From DASVXQ01 sp046727955 (lineage in GTDB: Bacteria > Actinomycetota > CALGFH01), in the NCBI GenBank assembly GCA_046727955.1, contig JBKPDO010000166.1, forward strand, positions 1-64,000: 64,000 bases of DNA, in the 5' to 3' direction. The notes under the pieces are model-generated. The model searched no databases and was not told where the DNA came from. It worked only from the letters and a program-made list of their open reading frames with translations. Shown piece by piece: positions 49,524 through 57,127 of the stretch; the stretch's first letter is position 1; each line of letters opens with the position of its first letter. The position numbers were made by a program, and so were the translations under genes.

Positions 49524-50078
49524 CTACTGGTAGTTCTGGCCGATGACGGCGTGCAGGGCGACCTCGCGGGAGAGGCGCGCCTGCGCCTGGCTGGCGGGCA
49601 GGATCGTCTTGAAGGCGGGGAAGCGCGCCCGGAACGCCTCGGCGTCGGCCTTGTGGCCGTCGGTGTAGTAGATGCGCGAGACCAGGTAGTTGCCGAGCGC
49701 GGTGTTGACGGCGACCACGTCGTAGCCGGCGGCGCGGACCCGCTCGGCCACCCGGTGCGCCAGGCCTGGCACGAATGCACCGTTCAGGACTTGGACGGTC
49801 ACGCCCTTGGGGGAGCGCAGGGTGGTGCCCGTCGCCCCGGTCGGCTGGCTGGTGGTGGTCACGGTGGTCGCCGGCGCCGAGGTGGAGGGGGCGGTGGTCG
49901 GCGCGCGGGTGGTGGTCGGGGCGGTGGGCCTCGAGGTGGTCGCCGTCACGACGCCGCTCGAGCCGCTGGCGCTCACGGAACGGGGCGATCGCTGTCCGCT
50001 CAGCCTGTCCACTGCGACGAACAGGGCGAGGAACACCGCCAGCACCGCCGCCGCGCGAGCGGTCGGACCGGGTCGCAA
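49524..50078 (-). CDS. LytR C-terminal domain protein
   Basis: This 184-residue protein has an N-terminal membrane anchor (AAVLAVFLALFVAVDRL), a long Thr/Pro/Ser-rich linker (about residues 35-85) and a C-terminal LytR_C domain (VTVQVLNGAFVPGLAHRVAERVRAAGYDVVAVN, then YYTDGHKADAEAFRARF). The domain is found in cell-wall proteins of actinobacteria, outside the membrane. It is 11 bp downstream of a DUF3263 gene, a common actinobacterial pairing. Confidence 0.9.
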   Translation of the reverse strand: MRPGPTARAAAVLAVFLALFVAVDRLSGQRSPRSVSASGSSGVVTATTSRPTAPTTTRAPTTAPSTSAPATTVTTTSQPTGATGTTLRSPKGVTVQVLNGAFVPGLAHRVAERVRAAGYDVVAVNTALGNYLVSRIYYTDGHKADAEAFRARFPAFKTILPASQAQARLSREVALHAVIGQNYQ

Positions 50079-50089
50079 CCTGACCTCCC

Positions 50090-50413
50090 TTAGTCTCCGC
50101 CTGGGGCGTGCATGCCGAGACTACGGGAATCGCTCGACGCCGCGCCCGCGCGCCGGCGATCTCTGGTGGCCCGCAGTCGCCGGAGCCGCTCGACCAGGAC
50201 TGGCTCCGCCTGGAGGGCCAGCGGATCGTCGAGCAACCGGCTCAGGAACTGGTAGTAGGCGGTCGGGCTGAGCCCCAGCTCACGCCGGATCGCCTCCTCC
50301 TTGGCCCCGGCAAAGCGCCACCAGCGCCGCTCGAAGGCGAGGATGGCAAGGTCCCGTGCTGCTAGACCGGATGGGCGGGGGGCCGCCGGGGCCGCCCCTT
50401 CGTCGGCAATCAT
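50090..50413 (-). CDS. DUF3263 domain-containing protein
   Basis: This 107-residue protein has the DUF3263 pattern LAILAFERRWWRFAGAKEEAIRRELGLSPTAYYQFLSRLLDDPLALQAEP followed by VERLRRLRATR. It resembles a small helix-turn-helix DNA-binding domain. The ATG at 50413 has GGAGG 6 nt upstream. The frame continues to 50677 but without similarity. Paired with LytR_C, it may regulate cell-wall genes. Confidence 0.9.
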   Translation of the reverse strand: MIADEGAAPAAPRPSGLAARDLAILAFERRWWRFAGAKEEAIRRELGLSPTAYYQFLSRLLDDPLALQAEPVLVERLRRLRATRDRRRAGAASSDSRSLGMHAPGGD

Positions 50414-50645
50414 CCGCGCCTCCGCTACGTATTCCTCGAGGTGGCCATCCACGCAGTTCTCCGTAGCCGCCAGCAGCCCAACCGGCTCGTCCGACCCCGG
50501 CCGGATGCCGGAATCGACGCAATATGTAGTGGTCAGCGGTACGTTAACCCCTACATATTGGGAAGGCAAGGTGACTCGTGCGGCGCGGCCCTTTGTGGAC
50601 AGAAGACTTGGCAGCCGCGGCTCGAGCGAGTAGATTCCGCGGCGT

Positions 50646-50840
50646 TTGATCACGGAATGGTCACCGACAGGTAACAAGCCGTGTCCCCGCGGCCCACGTC
50701 GGAAAGCTGGAACCCCCGCACCGGCAGGCGCCGGTGCCCAGACGGGCCCCTCCGGCCCCCAGCGGAGGGGAGGACGCTTCCCCAGAGCTCCTCGTCCGTC
50801 TACCCGGCTGGTCCGCGGGCACGAGGAAAGGAGGCTGGGC
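50646..50840 (+). promoter_or_regulatory. Possible structured 5' leader of the NlpC/P60 gene
   Basis: The 427 bp between the divergent DUF3263 and NlpC/P60 genes contain a GC-rich segment with several nested complementary blocks: CACGG/CCGTG, GCACCGGC/GCCGGTGC, CCCCTCCG/CGGAGGGG and CCTCGT/ACGAGG, ending just before AAAGGAGG. In actinobacteria cell-wall hydrolase genes of this class often follow c-di-AMP riboswitches, but I could not match the conserved core of that RNA here. It is recorded as a structured leader of unknown type. Confidence 0.35.
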
Positions 50841-51926
50841 TTGCCGTCCTGCGGTCGACGGTCCCCCCACCGCCGAGCGCATCGTCGTGCGATGCCAACG
50901 CTGCTGATCGCGACGCTCGCGCTCCCCCTGGCGATGCTCTCGCTTGCGAGGCAGGACGGCGCCCAGGCCAGCCCCGCTCGTATCGCCCAGCTCGAGTCTC
51001 AGCTCGAGAAGCTCAACCAGCAGTCGGACCAGCTCGTCGAGCAGTATCTACAGGCGAAGCTGACATTACAGCAGACCGAGCGCACGCTGAGCGCGCTCAG
51101 GCACGACGCGGACCAGGCCCAGCAGGCGTTGCGCGACGCGCAGCAGCGGCTCGGTGCGCGCGCCGCGGCCGCTTACGTCGACGGCCCAGGTAACAACCTC
51201 GCGGTTCTGCTGGGGGCCTCGGATCCCGGCGAGACCATCGACCGCGTCCAGGTCCTCGACCTGCTCGCGCGGCAGGACGGCGACCTGATGGCGACGCTGG
51301 ACATCGCTGGCAAGAACTACCAGGCGCGGAAGAGCGCGCTCGAGGCGAGCGAACGCCAGCAGGCGAAGGAGGTCGCCGGGCTCGCCTCCAAGAAGGCCGA
51401 GATCGAGCACACGGTTGACCGGACCAGGCAGCTGCTCGCCCAGGTCAAGGCAGCTGACCGTGCCCGGCTGCTGGCGGCCGCCAACCACGCGTCGTCGGCC
51501 TCCGGCTCGGGCTCCGGCTCGGGCTCCGGCTCCTCGGGCGGCCAGCAGCCGTCCTTCCCGAACGTCCCCGCAAGCGGCGCGGCCGCCGAGGCGGTCGCCT
51601 TCGCCAAGGCTCAGGTGGGCAAGCCCTACCAGTTCGGCGCGTCCGGGCCCGGCGCCTACGACTGCTCCGGCCTCACCATGGCGGCCTGGGCGCAAGCGGG
51701 CGTCTCACTGCCCCACTCGGCCGCGATGCAGTACGACGTCACCCGTCACATCTCCTCGAGTGAGCTGCAGCCGGGGGACCTGATCTTCCGCTACAGCCCG
51801 ATCTCGCACGTTGCCATGTATATCGGCGGTGGGCAGCAGATCGCCGCCACCCACACCGGCGATTTCGTTCGGGTCCAGTCGGCCAGCCTGTCGGGTATCG
51901 TCGGTTACGGCCGCCCTGCCGGATAG
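50841..51926 (+). CDS. Secreted NlpC/P60 cell-wall hydrolase
   Basis: This 361-residue protein starts at TTG 50841 (AAAGGAGG 6 nt upstream), with a basic n-region, a signal core TLLIATLALPLAML and cleavage near AQA-SP. A coiled coil follows (IAQLESQLEKLNQQSDQLVE to about residue 210), then a Ser/Gly repeat linker, then the NlpC/P60 domain with the catalytic Cys in YDCSGLTMAAW, His in ISHVAMYIGGG and a later polar residue. It cuts the peptide part of peptidoglycan (RipA-like) during division or growth. Confidence 0.93.
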   Translation: MPSCGRRSPHRRAHRRAMPTLLIATLALPLAMLSLARQDGAQASPARIAQLESQLEKLNQQSDQLVEQYLQAKLTLQQTERTLSALRHDADQAQQALRDAQQRLGARAAAAYVDGPGNNLAVLLGASDPGETIDRVQVLDLLARQDGDLMATLDIAGKNYQARKSALEASERQQAKEVAGLASKKAEIEHTVDRTRQLLAQVKAADRARLLAAANHASSASGSGSGSGSGSSGGQQPSFPNVPASGAAAEAVAFAKAQVGKPYQFGASGPGAYDCSGLTMAAWAQAGVSLPHSAAMQYDVTRHISSSELQPGDLIFRYSPISHVAMYIGGGQQIAATHTGDFVRVQSASLSGIVGYGRPAG

Positions 51927-52015
51927 AGGATAGAGCCAGCAGACCTCCGTCGACACCCTCAGAGAAGCAGAGAAGCAGAGAGAAGCCCGCAGCGCCCCCC
52001 GGTATCCCCCACGCT

Positions 52016-52039
52016 GAAGGCCCGCGAGTGCGGGCCTTC
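52016..52039. terminator. Stem-loop after the NlpC/P60 gene
   Basis: GAAGGCCCGC (52016-52025) and GCGGGCCTTC (52030-52039) form a perfect 10-bp stem with a GAGT loop, 90 bp after the NlpC/P60 stop. A short T-containing stretch follows but there is no long T-run. An AGAGAAGC microrepeat lies just upstream. Confidence 0.6.
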
Positions 52040-52143
52040 GGTGTTCCGGGGCTGTTTGATCCTCGGTGCCGGTCAATTTGGGGGCTCTGGGCGCTCGCCT
52101 GGTCCAGTTTCTGGCACTTTGGGCGGCCGCAAAAGGGCCCACC

Positions 52144-52179
52144 TGCGCGGCAAAGTGCCGCGCACGCGGCAAGGTCGGG
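52144..52179. repeat. Dispersed GCGCGGCAA element, copy 2
   Basis: TGCGCGGCAAAGTGCCGCGC followed by ACGCGGCAAGGTCGGG. It matches the elements at 2112-2148 and 61871-61908 and lies in the gap before the glutamate dehydrogenase stop. Confidence 0.5.
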
Positions 52180-52200
52180 CGTGTGGACCCGCCACCTGGA

Positions 52201-53478
52201 TCAGGGGAACAGGCCGCGCATGCGGTGGGCGTCCGCGACGCGGCCGACCCCGATGACCTGGGCGCTCTCGCGCATGCTCAAGCCCCGCTCCTGGGCGAAG
52301 GCCGACACCTCCGCGTAGGCGCGTTCCATGACCGAGCGCATGCGCCCGTTCACGTCGTCCTCTGACCAGAAATAGGCCTGCAGGTCCTGTACCCACTCGA
52401 AATACGAGACCGTGACCCCGCCGGCGTTGGCCAGCACGTCGGGCACCACCAGGCAGCCCCGGTCGTTCAGGACCTTGTCCGCCGCCGGCGTGGTCGGCCC
52501 GTTCGCCCCCTCCACGATGATCTCCGCCTTGACCGTGTCGACGTTGTCGGAGCGGATCACGCCCCCCAGCGCCGCCGGGATCAGCACGTCCAAGTCCAGC
52601 GCCAGCAGCTCGTCGTTGGAGATGCGGTCAGCGCCGGGAAAAGTGGCGACGGTGGACGATCCCGCCATGCGCCGGTGCCGAAGGATCGCCTGAGGGTTGA
52701 GACCACGCTCGTTGAACACGCCACCCTGCACGTCGGAGAGCGCCACCACGTTGCAGCCGGCGTCGTGCAGCACCATGGCGACGCCTGAGCCGACCTTGCC
52801 GAACCCCTGGATCGCCACCCGCACGCGCGAAGGCTCGAGGCCGCGCTCGCGCAAGGCCATGAACAGGCAGTACATCACCCCGAGCGAGGTCGCGCCGGCA
52901 CGGCCCTGGGAGCCGCCGATCGCCACCGGCTTGCCGGTCACCACGCTCGGCACCGAGTAGCCCTTGTTGACCGAGTAGGTGTCCATGAACCAGGCCATGA
53001 CCTGATCGTCGGTGTTGACGTCCGGTGCGGGGATGTCCTTCTCGGGTCCGATGATCGGCAACAGCTCCGCCGCGTAGCGGCGCGTGAGCCGCTCCAGCTC
53101 GCCCCGCGACAGGCTGGCCGGGTCGACCACCACGCCACCCTTGGCGCCGCCGAAGGGGATGCCGACCACCGCGCACTTCCAGGTCATCCACATCGCCAGC
53201 GCGCGGATCTCGTCGGGCGACACCGTCGGGTGGTAGCGCATGCCGCCCTTGGCGGGCCCGCGGGTGACGTTGTGGTGGACCCGGTAGCCGGTGAACACCT
53301 CGAGCCGGCCGTCGTCGCGGCGCACCGGGACCGCCACGGTCAGCTCCCGCTTTGGGGTGGCCAGCAGGTCGCGCATGCCCTGGTCGAGTCCGAGGAAATC
53401 GGCCGCCGCCTCCAGCTGTGACAGCGCGGACTCCCAGGCGGTGGTGGTCTCGCGGAGTGATCCGGGCGCGCTGCTCAC
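52201..53478 (-). CDS. gdhA: Glu/Leu/Phe/Val family dehydrogenase (glutamate dehydrogenase)
   Basis: This 425-residue enzyme has the substrate and catalytic lysines in RGPAKGGMRYHP and PFGGAKGGV, the IPAPDVNTD motif and the Rossmann motif VAIQGFGKVGSGVA. It reversibly converts glutamate to 2-oxoglutarate and ammonia. The length and motifs match the hexameric (GDH-II like) class. It is monocistronic. The upstream 259 bp contain a REP-like palindrome and a 29-bp duplication. Confidence 0.95.
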   Translation of the reverse strand: MSSAPGSLRETTTAWESALSQLEAAADFLGLDQGMRDLLATPKRELTVAVPVRRDDGRLEVFTGYRVHHNVTRGPAKGGMRYHPTVSPDEIRALAMWMTWKCAVVGIPFGGAKGGVVVDPASLSRGELERLTRRYAAELLPIIGPEKDIPAPDVNTDDQVMAWFMDTYSVNKGYSVPSVVTGKPVAIGGSQGRAGATSLGVMYCLFMALRERGLEPSRVRVAIQGFGKVGSGVAMVLHDAGCNVVALSDVQGGVFNERGLNPQAILRHRRMAGSSTVATFPGADRISNDELLALDLDVLIPAALGGVIRSDNVDTVKAEIIVEGANGPTTPAADKVLNDRGCLVVPDVLANAGGVTVSYFEWVQDLQAYFWSEDDVNGRMRSVMERAYAEVSAFAQERGLSMRESAQVIGVGRVADAHRMRGLFP

Positions 53479-53569
53479 CTTGCCGACACCTCCTGGCCAG
53501 CCTCATTGCCGGCCGTGCGCACCGAGCCACCCTCGTTGGCGGCCGTAACGTACCGTACCCTCAGTTCTC

Positions 53570-53610
53570 GATCCGTGTGGGGGAGCTCGCTCCCCCCACA
53601 CCCCCAAGAG
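53570..53610. repeat. REP-like palindrome, copy 3
   Basis: GATCCGTGTGGGGGAGCTCG followed by CTCCCCCCACACCCCCAAGAG, the same hairpin family as at 40155, 40213 and 56952. It lies between the divergent glutamate dehydrogenase and M48 protease genes, so it is not simply a terminator. Confidence 0.8.
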
Positions 53611-53617
53611 CGCCTGT

Positions 53618-53675
53618 GCCGTACTCAATCGGGAGCCGACACTGACGCCGTACTCAATCGGGAGCCGACAGTGAC
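53618..53675. repeat. 29-bp tandem duplication
   Basis: The 29-bp unit at 53618-53646 (GCCGTACTCAATCGGGAGCC and on) is repeated at 53647-53675 with one mismatch. It lies 60-120 bp upstream of the M48 protease gene. Confidence 0.9.
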
Positions 53676-53737
53676 CGGGCAACTGTATGCTCGGCGGAAG
53701 GGGCCATCACGCCAGGCGAATCGTATCCTTGTGCGCC

Positions 53738-54766
53738 ATGAGCAGCTATGAGGGCTCCGGTGGCAGGCCGCTCGCGCCGGCAGGGCGCGGGCTCAGCGGC
53801 ACGCTGCTGGGCATGCTGGCGATCGTGGTGGTCACCTGGCTGCTCTCCCTGGTGGTCGTGGGACCGCTGGCGTACGGGCTGGGGGTTGCCCTGACCGGCG
53901 CGGGCCGCACCGCCCTGCTGCTCGGCGCCGCCTGCTGGACGCTCAGCGCCGGGCTGCTGCTGCTGCGCCCGGTCGAGGCCCGCTTCGCGCGCATGCTGTT
54001 CAAGGTGCGCCGTCCCAGCGAGGCGGAGCTCCAGCGCATCGACCCGGTGTGGCGGCGGGCATGCCGCCGCGGCGGGGTCAGCCAGCGCGATTACATCCTG
54101 CGGGTCGAGGACAGCCAGCTCATCAACGCTTTCGCGCTCGGCGCCCACTTCGTGGCCGTAACCCGGCGCGCCCTCGAGCTGCCCGACGAGCTGCTCGAGG
54201 CCGTGCTGGCGCACGAGCTCGGCCACCACCAGGACCTCCACCCGCTCGCGACCACCCTGGGATGGTGGTACCTGATGCCCTTCTCGCTGCTCTCCTGGCT
54301 GCTGTGGCGGGTGCGCGCGGTCACCAGGGCGCTGCACCGAGCCTTCTCCGGCCTCAGGGGCCGCATTGGGCGCATCTCCGGCGGACGCCCGCTGGAGGGC
54401 GCGCTCGGCCTGGTAGGCGTGCTGGTGATCCTCGGTGCCCTGCTGGTCGTCGGGCTGCTGCTGCTGGTGCTGCTGTGCGCGGTGTGGCTGCCGTTGTGGC
54501 TGCTGACCGGCCTGTCGCAGCTGCTGTCGGCGGCGCTGTCGCGGGCGGCGGAGTACGCCGCCGACCGGCGGGCCACCGAGCTGGGCTACGGCGCCGGCTT
54601 GATCCAGGTGCTCGCGCTGTTCGCGGTGGACGAGCAGCGCAGACCGCGCCGCGGCAGCCTCGCCGGGAGGCTGGCCTCGCACCCGACCTGCCAGGCCCGC
54701 ATCGAGTCGGTGCGGCGCGCCCAGGCCCGAGGCGCTGGCACCGGCGCCGGTCCGGCCGCACCCTGA
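53738..54766 (+). CDS. M48 family metallopeptidase (HtpX-like)
   Basis: This 342-residue membrane protease has two N-terminal helices (GMLAIVVVTWLLSLVVVGPL and TALLLGAACWTLSAGLLLL), the zinc motif AVLAHELGHHQDLHP, two further helices (about residues 225-275) and a third zinc ligand in SRAAEYAADRRATELG. It would degrade misfolded membrane proteins. Start ATG at 53738 begins MSSYEGSGGRPL. It is followed after 47 bp by a 51-residue membrane peptide gene. Confidence 0.93.
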   Translation: MSSYEGSGGRPLAPAGRGLSGTLLGMLAIVVVTWLLSLVVVGPLAYGLGVALTGAGRTALLLGAACWTLSAGLLLLRPVEARFARMLFKVRRPSEAELQRIDPVWRRACRRGGVSQRDYILRVEDSQLINAFALGAHFVAVTRRALELPDELLEAVLAHELGHHQDLHPLATTLGWWYLMPFSLLSWLLWRVRAVTRALHRAFSGLRGRIGRISGGRPLEGALGLVGVLVILGALLVVGLLLLVLLCAVWLPLWLLTGLSQLLSAALSRAAEYAADRRATELGYGAGLIQVLALFAVDEQRRPRRGSLAGRLASHPTCQARIESVRRAQARGAGTGAGPAAP

Positions 54767-54813
54767 ACCCGGCGTCGCTATTCCGCGCAAACGAGGGGGA
54801 GAGAGGGGGAGAG

Positions 54814-54969
54814 ATGTTACGGCTGATCCCGTTCCTGCGGTCGCTGTACAGCTACAGTTGGGTAGTTGGGCTGCTGACCGCAATCCTCGCCCACTACGGC
54901 CTCGGCGTGCTGCTCCCGGCGCGCGGGCGCCTCGGCGAGCCCGCGGTCTCCGGCGGCGCGACGACCTGA
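54814..54969 (+). CDS. 51-residue hydrophobic small protein
   Basis: The ATG at 54814 follows a doubled ribosome-site-like sequence GAGGGGGAGAGAGGGGGAGA. The peptide MLRLIPFLRSLYSYSWVVGL continues TAILAHYGLGVLLPARGRLG and ends in a polar tail. It has one membrane-like segment. No family is recognised. Its stop lies inside a 13-bp tandem repeat array. Position after the protease gene suggests co-transcription. Confidence 0.55.
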   Translation: MLRLIPFLRSLYSYSWVVGLLTAILAHYGLGVLLPARGRLGEPAVSGGATT

Positions 54970-55017
54970 CTGGACGACCTGACCGGACGACCTGACCGGA
55001 CGACCTGACCGGACGAC
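54966..55017. repeat. 13-bp tandem repeat, 4 copies
   Basis: CTGACCGGACGAC is repeated four times (the first copy with T for C at position 6) from 54966 to 55017 with a partial fifth copy. It lies between the small-protein gene and the LLM gene and overlaps the small gene's last codon. Confidence 0.95.
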
Positions 55018-55038
55018 CTGACCTGAGAGGGCATCGAG

Positions 55039-56049
55039 GTGCTGGAATTCGGTATTTGCTTTTCGAGCGATCCACCGCCGTCGCGGATGGTCGAGCTGGC
55101 CAAGGCAGCGGAGGAGGCCGGGTTCGAGTACGCGTGGGCGTGGGACTCGCACGTGCTGTGGCAGGACATCTACCCGATCTTCGCGCTGATGGCGCAGGCG
55201 ACCTCCCGGATCCGCATGGGGCCGTGCGTGACCAACCCGGCCACGCGCGACCCCACCGTCACCGCCAGCACGCTGGCGACCCTCAACGACATCTCCGGCA
55301 ACCGCATGGAGATGGGCATCGGTCGCGGCGACAGCGCCCGCCGGGTGATCGGGCAGGCGCCGGTGACGGTCGCGCGCATGGAGTGGGCCGCCAAGCTCAT
55401 CAAGGACCTGGCCGAGGGCCGGCCGGTGCTCTACGACGGCGCTGAGATCCAGCTCAAATGGGCCAAGGGCACGCTGCCGGTGTGGATCGCCGCCTACGGG
55501 CCCAAGGCGCTGCGCCTCGCCGGCCGCATCGGCGACGGGGTCATCCTGCAGCTGGCCGACCCGCACGTGATCCAGTGGCTGCTGCGCTGGGTGCGCGAGG
55601 GCGCCGAGGAGGCTGGCCGCCGTTTCGAGGACATCAGGGTGATGGCGGCCGCGCCCGCCTACGTCTCCAGCGACCGGGAGCACGCTCGCGAGCAGGTGCG
55701 CTGGTTCCCGGCGCTGGTCTCCAACCACGTCGTCGACCTGGTGAGCCGGTACCCGCGCGAGGAGCTGCCCGAGGAGCTGACCGCCTACATCGCCACGCGC
55801 GACCACTACGACTACGCCGACCACGGCCGCGTCGGTGCGGAGCACGCTTCATTCGTGAGCGACGAGGTGGTAGACCGGTTCTGTGTGATCGGCACACTGG
55901 AGGACTGCGAGCGGCGCCTGCACGAGCTGGAGGCGGTCGGGGTGCACCAGTTCAACATCTACTCCATGGTGGACGACCCTGACGGCGTGATCCGGGCCTT
56001 CGACAAGGAACTGATCCCGTCCCTGACCGGCTCCCGGCCGGCTCCCTGA
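55039..56049 (+). CDS. LLM class oxidoreductase (F420-dependent, CPS_4087-like)
   Basis: This 336-residue luciferase-like monooxygenase starts at GTG (LEFGICFSSDPPPSRMVELA), with AWAWDSHVLWQDIYPIFALMAQATSRIRMGPCVTNP, then GRGDSARRVIGQ and PVWIAAYGPKALRLAGRIGDGVILQ. The subgroup resembles F420-dependent enzymes related to methylenetetrahydromethanopterin reductase. It is first in a three-gene run with a ureidopropionase-like amidohydrolase and a dihydropyrimidinase, so it could supply the reductive first step of pyrimidine or hydantoin breakdown. That role is inferred from context. Confidence 0.88.
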   Translation: MLEFGICFSSDPPPSRMVELAKAAEEAGFEYAWAWDSHVLWQDIYPIFALMAQATSRIRMGPCVTNPATRDPTVTASTLATLNDISGNRMEMGIGRGDSARRVIGQAPVTVARMEWAAKLIKDLAEGRPVLYDGAEIQLKWAKGTLPVWIAAYGPKALRLAGRIGDGVILQLADPHVIQWLLRWVREGAEEAGRRFEDIRVMAAAPAYVSSDREHAREQVRWFPALVSNHVVDLVSRYPREELPEELTAYIATRDHYDYADHGRVGAEHASFVSDEVVDRFCVIGTLEDCERRLHELEAVGVHQFNIYSMVDDPDGVIRAFDKELIPSLTGSRPAP

Positions 56050-56107
56050 CGACACAAGACGGACCGCGGGGGCAAGACCCTCGCAAACCCCCAGGAGGAA
56101 GCTGCTC

Positions 56108-56953
56108 ATGGCCACGATTCGGGCGGCCATCATCCAGGCCCACGCCAACATGCCGAAGGAGCAGGCGACCGAGAAGCACGTCGGGCTGATCGCCAAGGCG
56201 GCCGCGGAGGGCGCCCAGGTCACCTGCCTGCAGGAGATCTTCAACGGCCCTTACTTCCCGGCTGAGCAGGACCCCAAGTGGTACGCGACCGCCGAGCCGG
56301 AGGACGGCCCCACCGTGACGCGCATGCGGCAGGTCGCCCGCGACCACAACATGGTGCTGGTCGTGCCCTTCTACGAGGAGGCGCAGGTCGGCGTCTACTA
56401 CAACACGGCGGTGGTGATCGAGCGCGACGGCACTGTGCTCGGCAAGTACCGCAAGTCCCACATCCCACAAGTGGGGCCGTGCTTCTGGGAGAAGTACTAC
56501 TTCAAGCCCGGCAACCTCGGGTACCCGGCATTCGACACCTCGATCGGCCGTATCGGGCTGATCATCTGCTACGACCGCCATTTCCCCGAGATCGCCAGGC
56601 AGCTCGGCCTGAAGGGCGTCGAGCTGGTGTTCAACCCGTCGGCCACGGTCGAGTCGCTGTCGCGCTACCTGTGGGAGCTGGAGCAGCCGGCGCACGCGGT
56701 CGCCAACGGGTTCTGGATCGCGGCCGTCAACCGGGTGGGCACGGAGGAGCCGCTGAACCCCAACAGGTTCTACGGCTCGAGCTATTTCTGTGACCCGCGC
56801 GGGCAGATCGTGGCCAGGGCTTCGGAGGACGAGGACGAGGTGCTGGTCTGCGACGTCGACCTGGACAAGGTCCGCGAGGTGCGGAACACCTGGCAGTTCC
56901 TGCGCGACCGGCGCCCCGAGACCTACGGCGAGCTGACGCAGTTGCTGCCGTGA
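56108..56953 (+). CDS. Nitrilase-family amidohydrolase (beta-ureidopropionase-like)
   Basis: This 281-residue CN-hydrolase has the triad E43 (LQEIF), K116 (KYRKSHIP) and C154 (IICYDRHFPE). The C-terminal part (NRVGTEEPLNPNRFYGSSYFCDPRG) is typical of N-carbamoyl-beta-alanine or N-carbamoyl amino acid amidases. It would release ammonia, CO2 and a beta-amino acid from the product of the dihydropyrimidinase encoded next. GGAGGAAGC precedes the ATG. Confidence 0.93.
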   Translation: MATIRAAIIQAHANMPKEQATEKHVGLIAKAAAEGAQVTCLQEIFNGPYFPAEQDPKWYATAEPEDGPTVTRMRQVARDHNMVLVVPFYEEAQVGVYYNTAVVIERDGTVLGKYRKSHIPQVGPCFWEKYYFKPGNLGYPAFDTSIGRIGLIICYDRHFPEIARQLGLKGVELVFNPSATVESLSRYLWELEQPAHAVANGFWIAAVNRVGTEEPLNPNRFYGSSYFCDPRGQIVARASEDEDEVLVCDVDLDKVREVRNTWQFLRDRRPETYGELTQLLP

Positions 56954-57108
56954 TCCACGTGGGGGGAGCCCGCTCCCCCCACACCCCCCAGAGTCAAGAT
57001 CGTTCCGGGGTACCGTTCCGGGGGTCACCGTGATCCACGTGGGGGGAGCCCGCTCCCCCCACACCCCCCAGAGTCAAGATCGTTCCGGGGTACCGTTTCG
57101 GGGTCACC
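56950..57108. repeat. 80-bp tandem duplication with REP-like palindromes (copies 4 and 5)
   Basis: The 80 bp from 56950 (GTGATCCACGTGGGGGGAGC and on, with the palindrome, GTTCCGGGGTACCGTTCC and GGTCACC) recur at 57030-57108 with one or two differences. The first copy begins inside the stop codon of the amidohydrolase gene and the second ends 20 bp before the dihydropyrimidinase start. Confidence 0.95.
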
Positions 57109-57127
57109 GTTGTCGATTGGAGGGCAC

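Noticed and set aside
50646..50840. c-di-AMP (ydaO/yuaA) riboswitch
   Set aside because: The gene context fits, but the conserved core blocks of that RNA could not be located with confidence.
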